NCBI GenBank assembly: GCA_902788645.1
Contig: CADAKW010000040.1
Location: forward strand, 1 to 42,096
Length of the DNA stretch: 42,096 nucleotides
Direction: 5' to 3'
Source: an uncultured Lachnospiraceae bacterium
GTDB taxonomy: Bacteria > Bacillota > Clostridia > Lachnospirales > Lachnospiraceae
Shown: one piece after another, positions 7,590 through 14,743 of the stretch
How positions within the stretch are numbered: position 1 is the first letter of the stretch
Layout of the letters: each line of letters starts with the position of its first letter
Notes under the pieces: model-generated
Told to the model about the DNA's origin: nothing
Database searches by the model: none
What the model saw: only the letters and a program-made list of their open reading frames with translations
Made by a program: the position numbers and the translations under genes

Positions 7590-7760
7590 ATGGCATATGT
7601 TATTGGAGATGATTGTGTAAGTTGTGGCGCTTGTGCAGGCGGATGTCCTGTAGGAGCTATTGCAGAAGGTGCTGAGCACTATGAGATCGACGCTGATTCT
7701 TGCATCAGCTGTGGCGCTTGTGCTGGTACATGTCCTTCTGGAGCTATTTCAGAGGAGTAA
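7590..7760 (+). CDS. 2[4Fe-4S] ferredoxin
   Basis: A small soluble electron carrier of 56 residues, as in clostridial ferredoxins. Two cluster-binding motifs are complete: CVSCGACAGGCP in the first half and CISCGACAGTCP in the second, each with CxxCxxC and a further CP that supplies the fourth ligand of the other cluster. The two halves are clearly related, as usual. AAAAGGAGG lies nine bases before the ATG. A strong terminator follows, so the gene is probably transcribed alone. It may serve hydrogenase, pyruvate:ferredoxin oxidoreductase or similar partners that are not in the window. Confidence 0.95.
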   Translation: MAYVIGDDCVSCGACAGGCPVGAIAEGAEHYEIDADSCISCGACAGTCPSGAISEE

Positions 7761-7780
7761 TTATTACACATGAATTACCG

Positions 7781-7820
7781 GACTGTCCTCGATGGCTTCA
7801 CCGTGGACAGTCTTTTCCTT
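7781..7820 (+). terminator. Rho-independent terminator after the ferredoxin gene
   Basis: GACTGTCC (7781-7788) pairs with GGACAGTC (7805-7812), with a short inner stem in the loop, followed by TTTTCCTTTT. Confidence 0.85.
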
Positions 7821-7900
7821 TTCAAAGCAAACAATGAGATTTTTAGAAAGATACGCAGTTTGGACAGAAAGTCTGATCCTGTGTAAGATGGAGGATTAAA

Positions 7901-8107
7901 ATGGACGCTAGAGTAAGTAAAGATATGATCATTAGTGATATGCTTCAGATTGATCCGGGTATTGCCGCTGTATTGATGGCATCCGGTATGCATTGTGTAG
8001 GCTGCCCTGCATCACAGGGAGAGAGCCTGGAGGAGGCTGCTATGGTTCATGGCCTCAATGCAGATGAGCTGATTGAAAATGTAAACGGTTATCTGGCCAA
8101 GAAATAA
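7901..8107 (+). CDS. DUF1858 domain protein with a redox-disulfide motif
   Basis: A 68-residue protein that is a single DUF1858 domain. The core is MIISDMLQIDPGIAAVLMASGMHCVGCPASQGESLEEAAMVHG in pattern, with a CVGC pair near residues 32-35 that could form a disulfide or bind a metal. In other bacteria this domain occurs alone or with hybrid-cluster and nitrogen/sulfur redox proteins; the biochemical role is not known. GGAGG lies six bases before the ATG. It follows the ferredoxin, with a terminator between them, and is convergent with the MecA-like gene. Confidence 0.88.
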   Translation: MDARVSKDMIISDMLQIDPGIAAVLMASGMHCVGCPASQGESLEEAAMVHGLNADELIENVNGYLAKK

Positions 8108-8183
8108 TTTATTATACAGCCCCCGGGATTGCAGCCGTGTGAAAGCACGACACATCCCTTGCGGCATCGTATATATTTACAGA

Positions 8184-8229
8184 AAAATCCCTGATACAAA
8201 CTGCTGCACCGGTTTGTATCAGGGATTTT
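8184..8229. terminator. Bidirectional terminator between the DUF1858 and MecA-like genes
   Basis: An 18-bp perfect stem, left arm 8184-8201 and right arm 8212-8229, with a 10-base loop. T-runs occur on both strands (TTTT on the plus strand, the complement of AAAA on the minus strand), fitting convergent genes. Confidence 0.9.
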
Positions 8230-8250
8230 ATGTTTTATTTGCGCGAAAGC

Positions 8251-9087
8251 TTAAATACTGGCCAGAACCTGCAGTGCATGCTCCTGGATCAGTGGTTCGT
8301 AATGCTCCTCATAGTAAGAGTGGCTGGCATACATATTGTGTACCGGTCTGCCATACTCGCTCATGATATTGCAGATCTTATTGAACTCCTCAGGGCTGTG
8401 CTCTGATTTGTGTGCGATCAGATAATAAATACCGGTTTTTTCATCCTTATACACGGTATTGGAACCATAATAAGTATATACCAGATATTCCGCAAGACTT
8501 GTGAGATCCTGAAGACTCTGGAATGAGAAAATCTTGATCACATCCCGGCTGGCAGTATAATCCTTTGTCTTAGGACGCCGCTCCATACCCAATGCCTCAG
8601 AAAGTGAAATGAAGTCACCATCGGATGTATTGTTCTGATCTGTGTCATCGGATAAAGCAGATGACGCTGTGTCGGAGGCCGGTGGTGTGGAATCCATAAG
8701 TATATCACTGTCAAACAGATCTAAATCCGACATATTGTCGTCCTCGATCGTAAAGACATTATCCATGTCATCATCATCTACGTTGTCAAAATCAGAGTCA
8801 TCATCTGTAAAATGAGAAAAACGGGTATCGAGCTCGTCCGGATCATCCACTTTGGTGATCACAAGAACGAGACTGTCCGGATACATAGGGATTGCTTCCA
8901 CCATCAGGGGAATATCATCCGCTTCAAATCCAAATTCATAAGATGCCTGCTGCATCATATCGCGAAACAGAGCCTTTGCTTTGTCACTGCCATAGGCAAG
9001 CTCGCTGATCCGAAGCTCACGATCGCTTAAATCCTTTTGGTTTAAAGTACAGCGAATCTGATGATCATTAATTTTTTCGATACGCAT
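8251..9087 (-). CDS. mecA: MecA-family adaptor protein
   Basis: MecA-type adaptors deliver proteins to the ClpC ATPase for unfolding and degradation by ClpCP, and in Bacillus act on competence and sporulation regulators. The N-terminal domain begins MRIEKINDHQIRCTL as in the family and continues to about residue 85. The C-terminal domain, about 175-278, has VIKIFSFQSLQDLTSLA and ends in an adaptor-like helix region. Between them is a long linker very rich in Asp and Ser with 'DDDSDFDNVDDDDMDN'; it makes the protein (278 residues) longer than Bacillus MecA (about 218). GAAGGGAAG lies upstream of the ATG. The closest family is clear, the cell substrates are not. Confidence 0.88.
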   Translation of the reverse strand: MRIEKINDHQIRCTLNQKDLSDRELRISELAYGSDKAKALFRDMMQQASYEFGFEADDIPLMVEAIPMYPDSLVLVITKVDDPDELDTRFSHFTDDDSDFDNVDDDDMDNVFTIEDDNMSDLDLFDSDILMDSTPPASDTASSALSDDTDQNNTSDGDFISLSEALGMERRPKTKDYTASRDVIKIFSFQSLQDLTSLAEYLVYTYYGSNTVYKDEKTGIYYLIAHKSEHSPEEFNKICNIMSEYGRPVHNMYASHSYYEEHYEPLIQEHALQVLASI

Positions 9088-9164
9088 AGGCTCACTTCCC
9101 TTCTATATTTTCTGTCCTGAATGAAATCGATTCATCCGGACAGGTAAACTTCTTATTTAAGTTG

Positions 9165-9193
9165 ATTATAAAATATTCTTACGCATAAGTCAA
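9165..9193 (-). promoter_or_regulatory. mecA: Predicted sigma-A promoter of the MecA-like gene
   Basis: On the minus strand TTGACT (9188-9193), 17 bases, TATAAT (9165-9170). A near-perfect match. Confidence 0.75.
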
Positions 9194-9378
9194 TTTTGCG
9201 TTCCTCCTTATTTTTTGTTGATTTTAACCAGGAAATACTGGCATTTTCTTGGTGGATTTCTATTATCTGTATTTTTGAGATAAAAAATGACCTAAAACTG
9301 ATTTTTTGTCTTAGACAGTTGTATAAATGTAACAATAAACAAGGGGGTATTTCGGCGTCAAAAGCCCTGTTTCAGGGT

Positions 9379-9408
9379 TGTCACGGGGTGTTTTGCTGTC
9401 GTATAATT
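9379..9408 (+). promoter_or_regulatory. Predicted strong sigma-A promoter of the 77-residue protein gene
   Basis: TTGTCA (9379-9384), 18 bases, TATAAT (9403-9408). A small hairpin CCCTG-TTT-CAGGG overlaps the upstream edge of the -35 box. Confidence 0.7.
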
Positions 9409-9603
9409 GGAGCTGGAGAGACAATCCTGAGAAATGGAGAAAGGAGGTTGTTTAAAAATGTCAGACGTATAAAGGCACATATCCTGTATATTCAGGGAGG
9501 AGTTTCTCCGGTCAGCAGTAAATGTTATTTTAGGTGGGATGAGCAGGAAAGCGTATCACAAATTTGTACTTCCGTGTCATCCGTATTATGGGAGGGTGTG
9601 TCT

Positions 9604-9837
9604 ATGAAGGAAAACACAAGTGATTTGAAAGAACAGATGTATTCGTGGATATTGGCGGAAATGGAGCAGGCGGAGGCTGCCGGCTTAAGCGTTTCTGTAG
9701 ATGGAAGACCCTATACCCTGGCAGAGACAGAGCGGCTTCATCAGGTGATGGAGGAGGCTTATTACATGAAGGATTATGTCGGGGATCGTCAGGGGCGGAT
9801 CACGCAGATTGATTTTGAACGCTTGGATCATGTCTGA
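9604..9837 (+). CDS. Small conserved-looking protein of unknown function
   Basis: A 77-residue acidic soluble protein. It is mostly helical in appearance, with the central pattern VSVDGRPYTLAE and then YYMKDYVGDRQGRITQIDF. No catalytic motif, membrane segment or signal is visible. The ATG has GGGAGGG eight bases upstream; the frame is open further upstream but offers no start with a binding site. Transcription probably starts near 9415, so a long leader precedes it. It ends with a good terminator and appears to be a single-gene unit. I cannot give a function. Confidence 0.75.
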   Translation: MKENTSDLKEQMYSWILAEMEQAEAAGLSVSVDGRPYTLAETERLHQVMEEAYYMKDYVGDRQGRITQIDFERLDHV

Positions 9838-9918
9838 CAAAGTCTGTACTGTGTATGGCAGATATATGCCTGCAATAAATGCGAAGCTGTAATAGAACCT
9901 TTTAAAACCCAATTAAAA

Positions 9919-9984
9919 CAGATGTGCCGTTTGGAAACCGTTGGCCCGGGGAACATACAGGCACATCTGATTTTCATTTTGTTT
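9919..9984 (+). terminator. Terminator after the 77-residue protein gene
   Basis: CAGATGTGCC (9919-9928) pairs with GGCACATCTG (9960-9969) around a 31-base loop, followed by the T-rich ATTTTCATTTTGTTT. Confidence 0.8.
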
Positions 9985-10026
9985 CATTGATTTTACAGGA
10001 CAGGGTGTCCGCATAAAATGCGAGGA

Positions 10027-10055
10027 TTGATTGTACATTGGAAAAGTGATATACT
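10027..10055 (+). promoter_or_regulatory. Predicted sigma-A promoter of the GH18 gene
   Basis: TTGATT (10027-10032), 17 bases, TATACT (10050-10055), about 65 bases before the RBS. Confidence 0.6.
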
Positions 10056-10127
10056 TTTTTTAAGTATACGTATTTGATAAAGATTGATCCGTTTACGTTA
10101 TTTTATATAGAAAAGAGGGACTGAGCC

Positions 10128-11849
10128 ATGAACAAACAAAAGAAATTGATGATTCCGTTTATAGCACTTTTGGTTCTTGCGGTCATTATCACAGCAATCG
10201 CGCTGTTGGTAAGACGTTATATGCCAAGTAACAAAGAAATGCCGCTGAACGATTATTTCAAGGTTTCAGAGGGGGAGATGCAGGTGATCCTGCAGGATCA
10301 GATTTATGACACAAAGGCTCTTTATGAGGGAGACCGGATTTATGTAGATTTTGGGATGGTTCACGATTATCTGAATCCGCGATTCTATTGGGATTCCGGG
10401 GAGAATCAATTGTTGTACACCACCTCTACCGCAGTGATATCCGCATCCGTAGACAGCAATGACTATTATACCAACAAGAGCAAGGCATCTATGGATTACC
10501 CGATTGTAAAGGTGAAGGGTGATACGGCGTACGTGGCGTTGGACTATGTTAAGGAACATACGGCGCTGGATTATAAGAAGTACGATAAACCGGACAGGGT
10601 CGTGATCACATATCGTTACAATGAGAAGGCAGATTATGCCAAGGCTAAAAAGAAAGCAAAGATACGTTACCGTGCCAGCATAAAGAGTGATATATTGGTA
10701 AAGCTGGAGGAAAACGCCCAGGTGCGTGTTTTAGAGCAGGGAGACAGCACAAAGTCGGGAGACGGCAATGCTTCTTCGTTTGATAAGGTAATGTCAGCAG
10801 ACGGTGTAGTCGGTTATATCCGCAAGAAAGATCTGGGAAAGATATTCCAGTCAGAGTATACTACAGATTTCAAGGAGGAGCAGTATTCTCATATCCTGAA
10901 AGATGGCAAGGTTAATCTGGTATGGCATCAAGTGACGAACAGCTCTGCCAATGATGGAGTCCTCAATCTGCTTAATGCGACAAAGGGAGTCAATGTTGTG
11001 GCACCGACATGGTTTACCGTTTCCGGCAATCATGGAGAGATCACATCTCTTGCCAGTGATACATATGTATCCAGAGCAAGGAGTCTTGGTGTGGATGTAT
11101 GGGGTGTCTGCAATGATTTCAGTAATGACAGCAAGATCGGTAAGGTGCTAGCAAGCACAACAACAAGACAGAAGCTGGTAAAAAATCTCATCGCGGAGGC
11201 GATCAAATACAGCCTGGATGGTATCAATATTGATTTTGAACATGTCAGAAAGGCCAATGGTGATGATTTTATCCAGTTTATCCGTGAGCTTGGTATTATG
11301 TGCCGTAATAATGGTGTGGTTTTGTCGATCGATAATTATCCGCCTACATCATATTCCATGTACTATAACCGTAAGGAACAGGCTGCCGTGGCGGACTATG
11401 TGATCACCATGGCATATGATGAGTATTTTGCGGGCTCTGAGGAGGCCGGACCGGTGTCATCCCTGAATTACGTCAAGGATTCTACAGCCAATACCTTAAA
11501 GGAGGTGCCTGCGGAGCAGACGATCATTGCATTGCCGTTTTACAGCCGTCTCTGGAAAGAAACCACCAAGGATGGAAAGGTAAAGCTGAGCTCAGAGGCA
11601 TATGGCATGCGTTCTGCCAAGGAGGTTATGGTAGATGCAGGAGCCTCATTTGACTGGAATGATGACAGTGGAATGAATTATGCGGAATACACCAAAGATG
11701 GTGTTGTATATAAAATGTGGCTTGAGGATCAGACCTCTCTGGAGGAGAAAATGAAAGTTGTTTCAGAGAGCAAAACAGCCGGTTATGCATTTTGGAAGCT
11801 GGGGCTTGAGGATTCCGCCGTGTGGGATATGATCATCAAGTATATGTAG
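10128..11849 (+). CDS. Membrane-anchored GH18-family glycosidase (SleL/YaaH-like)
   Basis: A 573-residue protein. Residues 9-28 form a membrane anchor with a short Lys-rich inside tail. Residues about 50-165 resemble the copper amine oxidase N-domain-like fold often found in clostridial surface proteins. Residues about 170-240 look like an SH3-type domain (KIRYRASIKSDILVKL to GVVGYIRKKDL). The rest is a GH18 barrel with the catalytic motif DGINIDFEH; the acid is Glu371 and the Asp pair is Asp364 and Asp369. Related enzymes cut N-acetylglucosamine bonds in cortex or cell-wall peptidoglycan (SleL, YaaH). The outside of the membrane is the likely site. cwlD follows after 73 bases, so a wall or spore-cortex role is reasonable, but sporulation control is not visible and the promoter looks vegetative. 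Confidence 0.88.
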   Translation: MNKQKKLMIPFIALLVLAVIITAIALLVRRYMPSNKEMPLNDYFKVSEGEMQVILQDQIYDTKALYEGDRIYVDFGMVHDYLNPRFYWDSGENQLLYTTSTAVISASVDSNDYYTNKSKASMDYPIVKVKGDTAYVALDYVKEHTALDYKKYDKPDRVVITYRYNEKADYAKAKKKAKIRYRASIKSDILVKLEENAQVRVLEQGDSTKSGDGNASSFDKVMSADGVVGYIRKKDLGKIFQSEYTTDFKEEQYSHILKDGKVNLVWHQVTNSSANDGVLNLLNATKGVNVVAPTWFTVSGNHGEITSLASDTYVSRARSLGVDVWGVCNDFSNDSKIGKVLASTTTRQKLVKNLIAEAIKYSLDGINIDFEHVRKANGDDFIQFIRELGIMCRNNGVVLSIDNYPPTSYSMYYNRKEQAAVADYVITMAYDEYFAGSEEAGPVSSLNYVKDSTANTLKEVPAEQTIIALPFYSRLWKETTKDGKVKLSSEAYGMRSAKEVMVDAGASFDWNDDSGMNYAEYTKDGVVYKMWLEDQTSLEEKMKVVSESKTAGYAFWKLGLEDSAVWDMIIKYM

Positions 11850-11873
11850 TCTGATCGTTGTATTCTATCTGAT

Positions 11874-11912
11874 CCGGTATATTCATAATATAAAATAAAA
11901 GCAGTATACCGG
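11874..11912 (+). promoter_or_regulatory. Inverted repeat covering the cwlD ribosome binding site
   Basis: CCGGTATA (11874-11881) and TATACCGG (11905-11912) are perfect complements 23 bases apart. The right arm runs into GGAG, the cwlD ribosome binding site, so in RNA the stem could hide it. Confidence 0.4.
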
Positions 11913-11922
11913 AGTAGGTAAA

Positions 11923-12627
11923 ATGAAAAATAAGCTAGACAGAGTGATGGGATTTTTGATCCTGGGGCTGGCATTGGTGGCAATGATATTTGAAACAGGC
12001 AATGCTGTTTATACATGGTCCAGACAAAATAACAGCAGCCGGCGCTATACGATAGTGATCGATCCGGGACATGGAGGCAATGATCCCGGCAAGATCGGGA
12101 TCAACAATGTGCTGGAAAAGGATGTCAATCTGGCGATTTCCCTGAAGCTGAAGGAGATTCTGGAGCAGAATGACTGTCGGGTGATCATGACCAGAGAGGC
12201 GGATCAGGGGCTTTATCAGGAGGGTGACACCAACAAAAAGGTGGCTGATCTGCATGCAAGATGTCAGATCATCAACGATAGCGGTGCAGATGCTGTGATC
12301 AGTATTCACCAGAACAGCTTTACTTCCGAAAGTTCCAGGGGAGCACAGGTTTTTTATCAGACAACATCCGGAGAGGGAAAGCTGCTGGCTGAAATTTTAC
12401 AGGAGCAGATGGTGTCCGGGCTTGATCCGGACAATAACAGGGTGGCAAAAGCAAATAGTGATTATTATATGTTAAAAAATACTCAGGCGCCCATGGTGAT
12501 TGTGGAATGTGGATTTTTATCAAATTCCCGGGAGGCGGAGCTGTTGACGCAAGAGGCATATCAGCGCAGAGTGGCATGGACTGTGGCTCTTGGAGTGCTG
12601 CAGTATGTGAGCGGAGGTCATAAATGA
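11923..12627 (+). CDS. cwlD: N-acetylmuramoyl-L-alanine amidase, CwlD-like
   Basis: A zinc amidase (Amidase_3) of 234 residues. The zinc ligands are His50 in VIDPGHGG, Glu65 in NVLEKDVNL and His129 in SIHQNSF; the catalytic Glu is Glu195 in VIVECGFLSN. An N-terminal membrane segment at about 9-28 anchors it, outside. Length and layout match Bacillus CwlD (about 237), which strips peptide stems from cortex peptidoglycan so that muramic-lactam can form during sporulation. The neighbouring GH18 gene supports a wall role. The start of tsaC follows one base after the stop. A cell-wall amidase of vegetative growth is a less likely alternative. Confidence 0.88.
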   Translation: MKNKLDRVMGFLILGLALVAMIFETGNAVYTWSRQNNSSRRYTIVIDPGHGGNDPGKIGINNVLEKDVNLAISLKLKEILEQNDCRVIMTREADQGLYQEGDTNKKVADLHARCQIINDSGADAVISIHQNSFTSESSRGAQVFYQTTSGEGKLLAEILQEQMVSGLDPDNNRVAKANSDYYMLKNTQAPMVIVECGFLSNSREAELLTQEAYQRRVAWTVALGVLQYVSGGHK

Positions 12628-12628
12628 G

Positions 12629-13684
12629 ATGAAAACGATAATGCAAACGATAAATCCGGAAAGCTTTCAGGATGAGGAGCTGCAGGAAGCATGCAAAATA
12701 CTGCAGCAGGGAGGACTGGTGGCATTTCCCACAGAGACGGTATATGGATTGGGAGGAGATGCCCTGCGGCCGGAGGCATCGGCTAAGATTTATGAGGCCA
12801 AGGGACGTCCGTCAGACAATCCTCTGATCGTACACATTGCAGATATGGAAGCATTGGAGGATGTGGCGCAGAATATTCCGGAGGCAGCGTATAAACTGGC
12901 CCGGCATTTCTGGCCGGGACCGTTGACGATGATCTTTTCCAAAAAGGAAAAGGTGCCAAAGTCAACCACGGGGGGACTTGACACCGTGGCAGTCAGAATG
13001 CCGAGTCATCCCATCGCCAGAGCACTGATCCGTGAGTCGGGAGTTTATATAGCAGCTCCCAGTGCCAATACTTCAGGCAGACCAAGTCCCACCAAAGCAG
13101 AGCATGTGCAGGAGGATCTTGATGGCAGGATTGATATGATCATTGATGGCGGAGCTGTCGGGATCGGACTGGAGTCCACAATCGTGGATATGAGTACAGG
13201 TGTTCCGACGATCCTGCGTCCGGGATATATCACTAAGGAAATGCTGGAGGAGGTTTTAGGACAGGTGCAGGTAGATCCGGCGATACTTGCAAGAAAGATC
13301 GATCCAAATATTGTAGCAAAGGCTCCGGGCATGAAATATCGTCATTATGCACCGAAGGGGCAGATGACCATCGTTGAGGGAGATACAGAAAAGGTGGTTG
13401 AGGCGATCAACAGCTTCTGTCGGGACAAAATGAAGGAAGGAAGCTCTGTGGCAGTGATCGCGACAGAGGAGACCAGGGGACGTTATCAATGTGACAATAT
13501 CCGGAGTATTGGTTCCCGCAGGACAGAGGGGTCGATTGCAGCCGGATTATATGATATACTGAGAGAAATGGATCATATTGGAGCAGAATATATATATGCG
13601 GAGAGCTTTGAACAGGATTCGCTGGGAAAGGCGATCATGAACCGGATGTTGAAGGCAGCAGCATATCATGTGATCAATGTTTAG
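12629..13684 (+). CDS. tsaC: L-threonylcarbamoyladenylate synthase, Sua5 type
   Basis: This enzyme uses threonine, bicarbonate and ATP to make threonylcarbamoyl-AMP for the t6A modification at position 37 of ANN-reading tRNAs. The YrdC-like domain covers about residues 10-205, with PTETVYGLGGDA, KGRPSDNPL, SANTSGRPSPT and GLESTIVD. The linker KAPGMKYRHYAPKG, specific to Sua5-type proteins, joins it to a C-terminal Sua5 domain that runs to residue 351. The ATG begins one base after the cwlD stop and its binding site GGAGG lies within the end of cwlD, so the two genes are probably translated in succession. The order tsaC, phosphatase, rpiB matches the ywlC-ywlE-ywlF order of Bacillus. Confidence 0.96.
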   Translation: MKTIMQTINPESFQDEELQEACKILQQGGLVAFPTETVYGLGGDALRPEASAKIYEAKGRPSDNPLIVHIADMEALEDVAQNIPEAAYKLARHFWPGPLTMIFSKKEKVPKSTTGGLDTVAVRMPSHPIARALIRESGVYIAAPSANTSGRPSPTKAEHVQEDLDGRIDMIIDGGAVGIGLESTIVDMSTGVPTILRPGYITKEMLEEVLGQVQVDPAILARKIDPNIVAKAPGMKYRHYAPKGQMTIVEGDTEKVVEAINSFCRDKMKEGSSVAVIATEETRGRYQCDNIRSIGSRRTEGSIAAGLYDILREMDHIGAEYIYAESFEQDSLGKAIMNRMLKAAAYHVINV

Positions 13685-13700
13685 AGAGGGGTACTGATTA

Positions 13701-14213
13701 TTGGATTATTCGAAGATTATATTTGTCTGTACGGCAAATACGTATTTGAGCCCTGTGGCAGAGGCGATGTACAGGCAGTTTACAGAGCAGGAGAGGGAGA
13801 GTGCCCGGCAGCAGGGACAAAAGGTACCGTCATTTCCGACGTGCTGTTCCAGAGGTCTGGTGGTTTTGTTTTCAGAACCGATCAGTCCGAAGGTAAATGT
13901 ATCGTTGAGCCAGCATGATCTGAAGCCATGCTCACACGAGAACTCAGTACCTTTGGAGCAGTTTGATATTGCAGAGGATACCCTCGTACTCACTATGACA
14001 TTTAGTGAGAAGGTTGCATACCTTGAGAAATATCAGGGAGGCGAGGTATATACTTTAGGAGAATACGTTGGGGAAGATACAGATATTGTGGACCCTTATG
14101 GCGGAGAAGAGGAGCAGTATGATATGTGTTATCATGAGATTGCCCGGCGGATCCGTAAAGTCATACAGATTTTAATGAAAGAGGAAGAAAATGAAGGAGG
14201 ACAAGCAGAATGA
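13701..14213 (+). CDS. Low-molecular-weight protein phosphatase family member lacking the active-site Arg
   Basis: A 170-residue protein of the LMW-PTP/YwlE family, of which Bacillus YwlE removes phosphate from arginine. The P-loop should read CX5RS; here it is FVCTANTYLSPVAEA, so Cys10 is kept but the Arg is replaced by Leu16. The later DPYGG motif with the general-acid Asp is present. The protein is also longer than the usual 150 or so, with an added stretch around residues 30-60 rich in Gln, Ser and Cys. Without the Arg, phosphatase activity is doubtful; a binding or regulatory role is possible. The TTG start has AGAGAGGGG nine bases upstream. It overlaps rpiB by four bases (ATGA), so they are translationally coupled. 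Confidence 0.85.
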   Translation: MDYSKIIFVCTANTYLSPVAEAMYRQFTEQERESARQQGQKVPSFPTCCSRGLVVLFSEPISPKVNVSLSQHDLKPCSHENSVPLEQFDIAEDTLVLTMTFSEKVAYLEKYQGGEVYTLGEYVGEDTDIVDPYGGEEEQYDMCYHEIARRIRKVIQILMKEEENEGGQAE

Positions 14214-14650
14214 TAGCATTGGGAAGTGATCATGGCGGTTATGGTTTGAAGCAGGAGATCATCAAATATCTGGAGGAAAAGGGAATTGAGTATAAGGATT
14301 ACGGATGTTATGATGAAAGTCCCTGTGACTATCCTGTATTTGGCAAGAAGGCAGCACAGGCAGTAGCCTCCGGAGAATGTGAAAAGGGCATTCTGATCTG
14401 TGGAACCGGGATCGGAATATCCATTGCGGCCAATAAGATCAAGGGAATCCGTGCGGCGCTCTGCCACGATGTGTTTAGTGCAAAGGCCACAAGGGAGCAT
14501 AATGACGCCAATATGCTGGCAATGGGAGCCCGTGTGGTTGGTCCCGGACTGGCATTGATGATTGTCGATACATTTTTGAACACAGAGTTCTCAAATGCGG
14601 AGCGTCATCAGAAAAGAATTGATATGTTGGAGGGTATGTTGGAGGAATAA
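14210..14650 (+). CDS. rpiB: Ribose-5-phosphate isomerase B
   Basis: RpiB interconverts ribose 5-phosphate and ribulose 5-phosphate in the pentose phosphate pathway. The start MIALGSDHGGYGLK, the catalytic Cys64 in ILICGTGIGISIAANK and the substrate-binding EHNDANMLAMGARV motif are all present. At 146 residues it is of normal length. It overlaps the phosphatase-like gene by four bases and closes the cwlD-tsaC-phosphatase-rpiB run. A few proteins of this family act on allose or galactose 6-phosphate, but the gene order fits RpiB. Confidence 0.95.
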   Translation: MIALGSDHGGYGLKQEIIKYLEEKGIEYKDYGCYDESPCDYPVFGKKAAQAVASGECEKGILICGTGIGISIAANKIKGIRAALCHDVFSAKATREHNDANMLAMGARVVGPGLALMIVDTFLNTEFSNAERHQKRIDMLEGMLEE

Positions 14651-14655
14651 TACTC

Positions 14656-14684
14656 TTGACACTCTTCATATCAAGTATTAAAAT
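14656..14684 (+). promoter_or_regulatory. ilvE: Predicted sigma-A promoter of ilvE
   Basis: TTGACA (14656-14661), 17 bases, TAAAAT (14679-14684). It starts six bases after the rpiB stop codon and there is no visible terminator for rpiB before it. Confidence 0.75.
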
Positions 14685-14703
14685 TGGATTCAGTGAATCA
14701 ATC

Positions 14704-14726
14704 GTATACATGCATGGAATGTATAC
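14704..14726. promoter_or_regulatory. Perfect inverted repeat in the ilvE leader
   Basis: GTATACAT (14704-14711) and ATGTATAC (14719-14726) are separated by 7 bases, just after the predicted transcription start of ilvE. It may be an operator or a leader hairpin; it does not form a T-box, as the leader is too short. Confidence 0.4.
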
Positions 14727-14743
14727 AGAATGGAGGAATAGTT

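Larger units (their letters stand above)
9088..9603. other. Intergenic region with divergent promoters and a long leader
   Basis: This 516-base gap holds the minus-strand promoter of the MecA-like gene (9165-9193), a strong plus-strand promoter (9379-9408) and a leader of about 190 bases before the small gene at 9604. Bases 9194-9378 are AT-rich with nothing I can identify. In the leader a strong AAGGAGG (9441-9447) precedes an ATG at 9458 that stops after four codons. No known riboswitch pattern was recognised. Confidence 0.6.

Noticed and set aside
7860-7889. TTGGAC, 18 bases, TAAGAT before the DUF1858 gene
   Set aside because: It would start transcription only about five bases before the ATG and leave out the ribosome binding site.
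9196-9603. N-terminal extension of the 77-residue protein
   Set aside because: The frame is open but the sequence looks non-coding and no start has a binding site; the extension covers the predicted promoter.
14651-14743. T-box leader before ilvE
   Set aside because: The leader is too short and lacks the T-box sequence.
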